Below, in pieces: positions 6,004 to 12,346 of a stretch of 13,053 nucleotides of DNA. The notes below the pieces were generated by a model that had not been told where the DNA came from, made no database searches, and saw nothing but the letters and a program-made list of their open reading frames with translations. A program made the position numbers and the translations under genes. Position 1 is the first letter of the stretch; every line of letters begins with the position of its first letter. Source of the stretch: Candidatus Cloacimonadota bacterium (GTDB lineage: Bacteria; Cloacimonadota; Cloacimonadia; JGIOTU-2); the NCBI GenBank assembly GCA_021158425.1, contig JAGGUR010000136.1, forward strand, positions 1 to 13,053, read 5' to 3'.

Positions 6004-6500
6004 TCTAAGCTTTTCATAGAAATCTTTAAATTATCAATAAAAAATAAAACGATTATGATAATGCAGGAATAAACTGTGTTGTATAATACAAGGCCAAAAA
6101 TTCTTAGAAAGGGCAAGACTTGGCCTACATTGAAAATCAGAAAAATCAAATCTTTCATAAAGAAATAAAACAAATTAACAATAAACAGGATTAATAACAA
6201 AAACACCTTTTGCTCTCCCCTGTTTAATCGGGGATTAATTTTTGATCTCATCTCACCTAATAAAAAAGCAATGAGAACAAATAATAAAGTTGATATTCCA
6301 AAAGTGGTAGGACTATTAATGTCTAATAGAGCGCCAAGAAAGAACCCAAGAATTAGACCTGTTATATTACCTCGTATCAAACTATAATATATCACAACAG
6401 GGAGCAAGAGATTTGGTACAGTGTTAAAAAATCCTAAGTTAGCAGAATAAAAATATTGGAAATAAACCATAAAGACAGAAATAATTATAAGTCTAATCAT
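6000..6500 (-). CDS. mreD: Rod shape-determining protein MreD
   Basis: 166 residues from the preferred ATG at 6500, which has GGGAG 7 nt upstream and overlaps the previous gene by 8 nt. The frame is open to an ATG at 6539, but that would add 13 residues lying inside the upstream gene. MreD is a polytopic inner-membrane protein linking MreC to the RodA-PBP2 synthase. The sequence shows the familiar pattern of five to six helices, with NLLLPVVIYYSLIRG, GFFLGALLDINSPTTFGIST (the most conserved stretch in MreD) and a C-terminal helix pair. The position between mreC and mrdA confirms the call. Confidence 0.9.
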   Translation of the reverse strand: MIRLIIISVFMVYFQYFYSANLGFFNTVPNLLLPVVIYYSLIRGNITGLILGFFLGALLDINSPTTFGISTLLFVLIAFLLGEMRSKINPRLNRGEQKVFLLLILFIVNLFYFFMKDLIFLIFNVGQVLPFLRIFGLVLYNTVYSCIIIIVLFFIDNLKISMKSLE

Positions 6501-7179
6501 TTGTTTTCTCCCGAACCAGGCAGATAGGGGTAAGTTCACTCTGCTGCCCCTGAGGATTATCCATCATAATTTTTTCTAATAATTCTGAATCTATTCCGGG
6601 AGATTTTCCAATCACCCAGGACCCTCCAATATTATTGATATCCATTATGGCTGTTTCATTTCCAGTAATTAATTTTATTCTATTACAGATTTCATCTGCA
6701 TGTAATGGACCTTTAATTACAGTCTTATCATAAGGCGGGACAGGTGATGTGTGTGCCGCATCAATAAGAGCTGCTTGCTTACCTGCGATTTTGTAGAAAA
6801 TTCCTCTCTTGCCAATAAATTTACACAAAAATCCAATAATCGCTGCAATAATTATTCTTAAACGCCCACACTCATCTATTGCACATTGCATACTTGTTTC
6901 TGACCGAAGCCCAACACCGTAGCTTGTCCTTTTCACTCCACGCCAAAGTAATCTCGCCAGTAAGCCAACCTTTATTTTGTCTTCCCTGATTGCTCTGCCT
7001 TGAGTAATAGCAACGGGACTTTCACTAAGAACAATTATATCGTTCTTTTTTCTAATCCCATTAGTATATTGTAAAACAATTTCAATAATATCATCATCAG
7101 AAGTGAGTATTTTTGTTTTTATTGGCTGTCGGAAAAAAACAATATCATCTATAATTTTTTTAGAAATATTATTTCTCAT
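6493..7179 (-). CDS. CofE-like protein (coenzyme F420-0:gamma-glutamyl ligase family)
   Basis: 228 residues. The family adds gamma-linked glutamate to F420-0 using GTP and divalent metal. Visible features are DIIVLSESPVAITQGRAI (47-64; QGR is typical), RLRIIIAAIIGFLCKFIGKRGIFYKIAG (106-133), AALIDAAHTSPVPPYDKTVIKGP (136-158), IMDINNIGGSWVIGKSPG (178-195) and DNPQGQQSELTPIC (207-220). The start overlaps the mreC stop by 11 nt and the stop overlaps mreD by 8 nt, so it is translated as part of the rod operon. No other F420 gene is visible. Such homologues occur in bacteria not known to make F420, so the acceptor may differ; a role in envelope building is inference from position only. No signal peptide is seen, but the hydrophobic stretch at 108-120 is notable. 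Confidence 0.75.
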   Translation of the reverse strand: MRNNISKKIIDDIVFFRQPIKTKILTSDDDIIEIVLQYTNGIRKKNDIIVLSESPVAITQGRAIREDKIKVGLLARLLWRGVKRTSYGVGLRSETSMQCAIDECGRLRIIIAAIIGFLCKFIGKRGIFYKIAGKQAALIDAAHTSPVPPYDKTVIKGPLHADEICNRIKLITGNETAIMDINNIGGSWVIGKSPGIDSELLEKIMMDNPQGQQSELTPICLVREKTND

Positions 7180-7936
7180 AGTCTAAGATAATTGCAACTT
7201 CTTCAACCTTTGCAAGATCTACAAATGGTTTTATTTCAGCTTTTTTAAAAAGTCCGCCACTTGTCTGCTCAATATTTATAATTTTACCAAAAGAAATCTC
7301 TGGAGGATAAATTGAGCTCAATTCTGAGGTAACTATCTCATCGTCCAATTTTACATCACAACCAACTTTTATCTTCTGTAAATAAATTCTCCCATCAAAA
7401 TTTGTTTCAACTATTCCATGAATTCTACTTCTGCTGTCCTGTGCACCCATACGGAAATACTTGCACCCGAATGTTTGAACTACTGAATAATCTGGATAAA
7501 CAGCTATAATTTTCCCTACCAACCCATCAATAGCAATGACTGGCAAATTAATTTCAACATTTTTATTTTTCCCTGCATCAATTATCAGAGTTTCATAATT
7601 AAGAAAAGAGCCTGTTCCTAAAACTCTTGAAACTTCTACTTGAAACTTCCTTTTATCCTGTATATCTAAAAGATTAGATAATCTCTCATTTCTTAAAATT
7701 TCCTCTTTGTAGTGTCTATTTTTAGATTGTAATAAAAACAGCTCAGCCTGTAAATCTTTATTCTTCTGGGAAAGTTTTGAAAGCCCTTTTAAATACGATA
7801 TACTTGCAGTAAATGGCAGGAAGAGATGTTTTCCGATAAACTGTGCTTTTGATATTCTATTCTCATTAGTGCCAGCTATAAAGATTATAGATATAATTAG
7901 GAATATTACAAAAATTACATTTTTTCTGCTAAACAT
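7169..7936 (-). CDS. mreC: Rod shape-determining protein MreC
   Basis: 255 residues, typical. MreC is a bitopic inner-membrane protein whose periplasmic beta domains activate PBP2. A membrane anchor lies at about 7-22 (VIFVIFLIISIIFIAG). A coiled-coil region follows at about 50-90 (LSQKNKDLQAELFLLQSKN), then the two beta domains with NLPVIAIDGLVGKI (130-143) and SELSSIYPPEISFGKI (204-219), both standard MreC motifs. It is the first gene of the operon mreC - CofE-like - mreD - mrdA. No mreB lies upstream; the next gene is divergent. The ribosome-binding site is poor (AGAAGA about 10 nt upstream). Confidence 0.95.
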   Translation of the reverse strand: MFSRKNVIFVIFLIISIIFIAGTNENRISKAQFIGKHLFLPFTASISYLKGLSKLSQKNKDLQAELFLLQSKNRHYKEEILRNERLSNLLDIQDKRKFQVEVSRVLGTGSFLNYETLIIDAGKNKNVEINLPVIAIDGLVGKIIAVYPDYSVVQTFGCKYFRMGAQDSRSRIHGIVETNFDGRIYLQKIKVGCDVKLDDEIVTSELSSIYPPEISFGKIINIEQTSGGLFKKAEIKPFVDLAKVEEVAIILDYEK

Positions 7937-8010
7937 TTTTGTCTGTTCTTCTAAAATACTTTTGAATTTGGAGTTAGATTCTAAGGCTTAATTCTTACAA
8001 ATTTAATTAA

Positions 8011-8038
8011 AAAATAGATAGTCAAGATTTTTTGTCAA
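8011..8038 (-). promoter_or_regulatory. Candidate promoter of the mreC operon
   Basis: On the minus strand TTGACA (complement of 8033-8038) is followed after 16 bp by TATTTT (complement of 8011-8016). A transcript would have a 5' leader of roughly 70 nt before the mreC ATG. A second -35-like TTGACT sits inside the spacer. The region is AT-rich, so chance matches are easy. Confidence 0.4.
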
Positions 8039-8157
8039 ATATAATGTAAATACTATACTTCTATCTTGTTTTATGCAATCTGCATCATTACAAAGACATT
8101 AACTGTCATCAAAAAACCATAAAAAGAATTATACTCAATCTATTTTAGATTAAATTC

Positions 8158-8188
8158 TTGACTACAAAAATTTCCCTTCATCTATTTT
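8158..8188 (+). promoter_or_regulatory. Candidate promoter for the PlsY-like gene, near-leaderless
   Basis: TTGACT (8158-8163) and TATTTT (8183-8188) are 19 bp apart. The ATG at 8198 is only 10 bp past the -10, so a start at the usual distance would leave about three leader bases. No Shine-Dalgarno sequence precedes the ATG (TTTTGTAATTAAG), which fits a leaderless message. TATACT at 8130-8135 is another possible -10, but it lacks a good -35. Confidence 0.35.
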
Positions 8189-8197
8189 GTAATTAAG

Positions 8198-8779
8198 ATG
8201 AATATTGTTTTAAAAGAGATAATTTTAGTTTTAATTGCATACTGGATTGGCTCATTTTCTTTTGCAAGAATACTTTCCAAGATATTTCGCAATATTAATA
8301 TTTACAAAGTAGGTAATTTTATCGCTGATGCATCTAATGTGTATCATAATGTAAGTAAGCCATTAGGAATTTTGATATGGCTATTAGATTTCTTGCGAAT
8401 TTATATTTCACTCTGGATTACTCATTTAATCTTTCTAAAGCATGAGCCAGAACTTTTACTTTTGGTTGGCTTTTCTATGACGATAGGACATTGCTTTCCT
8501 ATAATGCATAATTTCAAAGGCGGGCGAGGTGTAGTTGCATATTCTGCTTTGCTCTTCTACTTTGCACCCTTACCTACTTTTATTGTGGGTATTGCTTCAT
8601 TATTAATAGCACTACTTTTTCATCAAGCACGCTTTTCCCAATATATGATGGTAATACTGGTCCCAATTGCTTGTTATATTTTTAAAACAGGTAAAGTGTG
8701 GGCGAGATATTTACTTCTGACTTCAATTATTATGGGTATTATAAATTATTTTGTGTCAAAAAGATATGGAGAGATATAA
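8198..8779 (+). CDS. PlsY-like glycerol-3-phosphate acyltransferase (DUF205 family), divergent
   Basis: 193 residues with five or more hydrophobic segments. PlsY moves an acyl group from acyl-phosphate to glycerol-3-phosphate at the inner face of the membrane. Matches are YWIGSFSFARILSK (15-28), SNVYHNVSKPLGILIWLLDFLR (46-67), GHCFP (97-101) and FKGGRGV (106-112). The usual GSGNxGATN loop is degenerate: GNFIADASNVY (39-49) lacks its first serine and the central glycines. The gene may therefore be a paralogue with another substrate rather than the housekeeping enzyme. It is followed after one base by a GNAT gene and is divergent from mreC. Confidence 0.75.
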   Translation: MNIVLKEIILVLIAYWIGSFSFARILSKIFRNINIYKVGNFIADASNVYHNVSKPLGILIWLLDFLRIYISLWITHLIFLKHEPELLLLVGFSMTIGHCFPIMHNFKGGRGVVAYSALLFYFAPLPTFIVGIASLLIALLFHQARFSQYMMVILVPIACYIFKTGKVWARYLLLTSIIMGIINYFVSKRYGEI

Positions 8780-8780
8780 A

Positions 8781-9899
8781 ATGAAAATAAGAATCAAAAA
8801 AGTTGAATCAAAAAGTGATTTAAATAAGTTCATAAAATTGCCCTGGAAAATATACAAAAATGATATAAATTGGGTTCCTCCTCTTATATCTCAGATGAAA
8901 TCTACTTTCAATCCAAACAAAAATCCTTATTTCAAACATTCTGAAGTACAATTCTTTTTAGCAATAAAAAATAATAATATTGTGGGGCGCATTGCAGCAC
9001 ATATAAATAGAAGTCATAACAAATTCCATAATGACAAAGTAGGATTTTTTGGGTTCTTTGAATGTATTCCAGACTATAATGTAGCAAAAACTCTTTTTGA
9101 TGAAGCATATAATTGGCTAAAAAAAAGAGATATGGAAGTTATTCGTGGTCCTATGAGTTTTTCTACTAATGATGAATTGGGTTTGCTTATCAAAGGGTTT
9201 AATATGCCGCCAATGGTAATGATGACTTACAATCCACAATACTATGAAAGTTTTATTGAAAAGTATGGCTTCAAAAAGGCGAAGGATTTATACGCTTATT
9301 ATATTGACCTTCATGAAAAAATGCCAGAAAGATTTGAACGGCTTATGAAGCGAGTTAAGGAGAGGAAAAGATTTATTCTACGAAAGATTAATCCAAAAAA
9401 AATAGAACAGGAGATTGCTACAATATTTCAGATATATAATCAAGCATGGCAGTATAATTGGGGTTTTGTCCCAATGGATGAAGATGAATTTCACCATACG
9501 GCAAATGAGCTTAAAAAAATCGCTGATTTTGATTTGCTCTTTATTGTAGAGATTGACAATAAACCAGTAGGTTTCTCCTTATCTCTGCCCGATATAAATC
9601 AAGCATTAATTAAGGCAAATGGACGATTATTCCCATTTGGGTGGCTAAAATTATTATTAGCATTCAAAAAGATAGATAGAGTAAGAACAATCACTTTGGG
9701 TATTGTGAAAAAATACAAGGATCTTGGTATTGACCTTGCTCTTTATTATGAAACAATTAAGAATGCAATAAAAAAAGGATGCGGTCGCGGAGAAGCTTCC
9801 TGGATATTAGAAGATAATATGAAAATGCGCAGACCACTCGAGAGAATGGGTGCGGATATTTATAAAATCTATCGTATTTACGATAAAAAATTAGTCTAA
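8781..9899 (+). CDS. GNAT-fold N-acyltransferase-like protein (372 aa)
   Basis: The ATG at 8781 has GGAGAG (8768-8773) 7 nt upstream, inside the end of the PlsY-like gene. The frame is open further up, but those residues would overlap that gene without a ribosome-binding site. The protein starts KIRIKKVESKSDLNKFIKLPWKIYKNDINWVPPL in outline, a beginning I associate with a family of about 380-aa uncharacterised GNAT-like proteins (E. coli YghO type). The middle has MSFSTNDELGLLIKGF (125-140) and NPQYYESFIEKYGF (151-164). The C-terminal part looks like an acyltransferase fold, with LLFIVEIDNKPVGFSLSLPD and an LGIVKKYKDLGIDLALY segment in the acyl-CoA loop position. The tight pairing suggests a shared lipid- or envelope-related task (inference). 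Confidence 0.75.
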   Translation: MKIRIKKVESKSDLNKFIKLPWKIYKNDINWVPPLISQMKSTFNPNKNPYFKHSEVQFFLAIKNNNIVGRIAAHINRSHNKFHNDKVGFFGFFECIPDYNVAKTLFDEAYNWLKKRDMEVIRGPMSFSTNDELGLLIKGFNMPPMVMMTYNPQYYESFIEKYGFKKAKDLYAYYIDLHEKMPERFERLMKRVKERKRFILRKINPKKIEQEIATIFQIYNQAWQYNWGFVPMDEDEFHHTANELKKIADFDLLFIVEIDNKPVGFSLSLPDINQALIKANGRLFPFGWLKLLLAFKKIDRVRTITLGIVKKYKDLGIDLALYYETIKNAIKKGCGRGEASWILEDNMKMRRPLERMGADIYKIYRIYDKKLV

Positions 9900-9981
9900 A
9901 ATTAGTTAACTAATAACTAATATACCTTTCTGTGAACAAATAAATAAACCAATTAACCGAGTTAACTAATTTACTAAACTT

Positions 9982-12030
9982 ATGTTCAATCTATCATTTC
10001 TTAATTCAATAATATTATTTGGATTAGTTGCTGGAATTATCCCAGTTCTAATTCATCTATTTGTAAAACATCATCCTAAGGTTGTATATTTCAGTTCATT
10101 AAGGTTTTTAAAACAGATACAAAAGAATCAAGCAAGAATTATTAAATTGAGACAAATACTTCTTTTAATAACAAGAATTCTAATTATCATTTTTCTAATA
10201 TTAGCATTATCTCGTCCTGTATTAAAAACATTATTACCTTCTATCGGATGGCAGACCCATGCACCAACAGTAGTAGTGATGATAATTGATAATAGTTTCA
10301 GTATGAATTATCTGGAGGGCAAGAATACAATACTTGATAATGCAAAAGAGACCGCAAAAGATATTATTCATTTATTGAATGATAAAGACAAATTAATGGT
10401 TCTTACACTTAATAAAAACTACAATTCTCAAAATAGCTATTTCTCTATTCCATCAAAAGTAAATACAAAAATCAATAAGATTTCAATATCTGATAATACT
10501 CAAAAATTGAAATCTGTCCTATTGGAAGCAGAAGAAAAATTAGCACATCAGGATATAATTAATAAAGAAATCTATTTTATTACTGATAATCAGAAATATA
10601 CATGGGATAAATTTACAGAAATTACAGGTAATATCAAAACAAATATTTTTATTATTCCTGTTAATAAGAATAAAGCAAAGATAAACCTATCAACAACATC
10701 AGCAATGTATATTCCCCGATTGCTTAGCAGAACTAACCAGCCTGAAATAAAAGCAACAATAAAAAATTACTCGCAAAATAAGAATAAAAATATAATCGTT
10801 TCCCTAATATTAAATGATATTACAAGAGAAGAAAAAGTGATTTCACTAAATCCATATCAAAGCAAGCAAATATCTTTTGAGTGTCCTATCAAGGGAGAGA
10901 AGTTTTATTATGGTGAAGTAAAATTAAAAGATGAAATGCTGCCGGATGATAATAGTTTTTATTTTAATTTTTCCCCTGATGAACTTCCCAAAATTATCGT
11001 AATTTCAAATGTGGATATTCCATTTCAGTTTTCATCTGCACTTGACATTATAACTAATAATAACTGGCAGAAAATATCACAAAACGAGATTAATGATGAT
11101 ATTGTTATAAATAATCATCTTTTTATATTCTATAGATTAAAAAATTTTTCTCAAAAGTTGGAATTCTTTGCTGATAATATTAGAAAAAAAGGCAAATCAA
11201 TTTTCCTGATTCCAGGTATAGATATTCAAGATAATATACCTCTACAAACCTGGTTAAGAAAAGATAGAATCTCATTTAATAATTTAGATAACCAAAATTC
11301 AAAGATAGGTTTTATTAACAAGATTCATCCTATCACAAATATATTTTCAGAGGAGATGTTCAGAAAAACAACAATAAAAAGGATGTGGGATATTTCTGCT
11401 AATGATTTTACTATACTAATAGCCAACAATAATAATTCCCCGATTTTTGTTATCAAAGATAGATTTATTATTTCAACAATTGATTTTACTGAGGATTGGA
11501 GTAATATTGTATATCAACCTTGTTTCCCTGTATTATTGTATAATATTGGAGAATATCTTGGTAAGGAAAATTCACGATTATATAATTATCCGGTTGGCAC
11601 ATCATTAACTCTTGATTCTACTGGAGAGCTTGAATTATTACTTCCAAACGGAGAAAACATTCCAATATCCATTCCAGCTAATAGTGTTAGAAAGCAGACT
11701 TTTACGCAAACTGATCAGCAGGGGCACTACTTCTTAAAAAAAAATGATGTGGTACAAACCGTATATTCTTTAAATTCATCAAGAGAAGAAAGTAATCTGG
11801 CACAACTTTCAGAGAAGGAAATTAAGGCAATTAATAATTTAACAACAAATATCCATTTCCTAAGCATAAATAATTGGAAGAGTCAAATCTTGACTTCTAG
11901 ATATGGGTATGAATTGTGGAAAACATTCTTATGGATTGTTCTGGGATTGTTAATAATTGAGATGGTTTTGGCATATTCGGGCAAAAGAGTTTTTAGGAGA
12001 AATAAGGAAATAGGGGAAATAAGGAGATAA
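9982..12030 (+). CDS. BatA-like membrane protein with vWA-type domain (682 aa)
   Basis: The N-terminus is a BatA domain: a helix at about 8-28 (LNSIILFGLVAGIIPVLIHLF), then SSLRFLKQIQ and a second helix at about 57-77, with ILALSRPVLK. A vWA-like domain follows, with metal-site motif DNSFS (103-107) in MIIDNSFSM. The large C-terminal region contains a segment resembling a glutamine-amidotransferase-like fold (LEFFADNIRKKGKSIFLIPG). A last helix lies at about 649-666. Proteins of this type sit in BatA/DUF58/MoxR clusters; DUF58 follows here. No Shine-Dalgarno sequence is evident. The last residues, RRNKEIGEIRR, are encoded by the GGAAATA-type tract that begins at about 12001, so the repeat has supplied the C-terminus and stop. 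Confidence 0.85.
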   Translation: MFNLSFLNSIILFGLVAGIIPVLIHLFVKHHPKVVYFSSLRFLKQIQKNQARIIKLRQILLLITRILIIIFLILALSRPVLKTLLPSIGWQTHAPTVVVMIIDNSFSMNYLEGKNTILDNAKETAKDIIHLLNDKDKLMVLTLNKNYNSQNSYFSIPSKVNTKINKISISDNTQKLKSVLLEAEEKLAHQDIINKEIYFITDNQKYTWDKFTEITGNIKTNIFIIPVNKNKAKINLSTTSAMYIPRLLSRTNQPEIKATIKNYSQNKNKNIIVSLILNDITREEKVISLNPYQSKQISFECPIKGEKFYYGEVKLKDEMLPDDNSFYFNFSPDELPKIIVISNVDIPFQFSSALDIITNNNWQKISQNEINDDIVINNHLFIFYRLKNFSQKLEFFADNIRKKGKSIFLIPGIDIQDNIPLQTWLRKDRISFNNLDNQNSKIGFINKIHPITNIFSEEMFRKTTIKRMWDISANDFTILIANNNNSPIFVIKDRFIISTIDFTEDWSNIVYQPCFPVLLYNIGEYLGKENSRLYNYPVGTSLTLDSTGELELLLPNGENIPISIPANSVRKQTFTQTDQQGHYFLKKNDVVQTVYSLNSSREESNLAQLSEKEIKAINNLTTNIHFLSINNWKSQILTSRYGYELWKTFLWIVLGLLIIEMVLAYSGKRVFRRNKEIGEIRR

Positions 12031-12330
12031 GGAAATACGAAAATATGGGAAATAAGGAAATAGGGTATAGAAATGAAAGGTTATAATGAGCACAAGGATT
12101 TTGTTACACTTGAAGCTTGGAAAAGGTGTAGAGAAGTCAGAAAATTTTTCAATTCTAAAGATTTGTTTGTCGTTAGTATAGAATTAATTGAATCTGCAAA
12201 AGTAACATTAAATGGACACATCAAGTATGTTAAAGGTAAAGTAAAACTGAAATGAACTTTCAGCACATATTTCCCATATTTCCCATATTTCCCTTATTTC
12301 CCTTATACCCCTTATACCCCTTATACCCTT
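12001..12330. mobile_element. Putative small element: S23-like ORF between inverted purine/pyrimidine tracts
   Basis: The left tract (12001-12069) consists of GGAAATAAGG, GGGAAATA and GGGTATA units. The right tract (12265-12330) is the complementary class: CATATTTCCC three times, CTTATTTCCC, and CTTATACCCC twice. Between them is a 60-aa ORF resembling an S23/IVP four-helix bundle. It separates two genes normally found side by side (BatA-like and DUF58). In RNA the tracts could pair with the ORF in the loop, as the ends of 23S rRNA intervening sequences do. Mobility is inferred. Confidence 0.5.
12073..12255 (+). pseudogene. Probable decayed S23/IVP-type four-helix-bundle protein (60 aa)
   Basis: The start, EHKDFVTLEAWKRCREVRKFF (residues 6-26 in outline), matches the first helix of four-helix-bundle proteins of the S23/IVP family (pattern ..F..LE.WK..RE...). 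These are encoded in 23S rRNA intervening sequences and at many chromosomal sites, and are usually 110-130 aa. Only 60 residues are present. IELIESAKVTLNGHIKYVKG could correspond to the conserved DQLIRA..SVTANIAEGYGR segment after an internal deletion of the helix between. No frame restores the rest downstream, where the pyrimidine tract begins. The family's function is unknown. Confidence 0.5.
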
Positions 12331-12331
12331 T

Positions 12332-12344
12332 GGCACGGAGTGCC
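12332..12344 (+). promoter_or_regulatory. Small hairpin holding the DUF58 ribosome-binding site
   Basis: GGCAC-GGA-GTGCC is a 5-bp perfect stem with a 3-nt loop. The Shine-Dalgarno core GGAG (12337-12340) lies in the loop and the first base of the 3' arm, 6 nt before the ATG at 12347. Folding could partly hide or display the site. The hairpin is short, so any control of translation is only a possibility. Confidence 0.35.
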
Positions 12345-12346
12345 CT

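Noticed and set aside
6501..6539. Upstream ATG of mreD
   Set aside because: It lies inside the CofE-like gene without a good ribosome-binding site; the ATG at 6500 has GGGAG at 7 nt and gives a normal MreD N-terminus.
6493..7179. Evidence for coenzyme F420 synthesis
   Set aside because: One CofE-family gene is not enough; no other F420 gene is in the window and the operon context is the cell envelope.
8751..8780. Longer start for the GNAT gene
   Set aside because: It overlaps the PlsY-like gene, uses a non-ATG start, and the ATG at 8781 follows GGAGAG.
9905..9970. GTTAACTAAT direct repeat (9905-9914 and 9961-9970) as a functional site
   Set aside because: Two short AT-rich copies in an 82-bp gap; similar words arise easily in this composition.
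12265..12330. CRISPR array
   Set aside because: The units are about 10 nt, contiguous and without spacers; this is a microrepeat tract.
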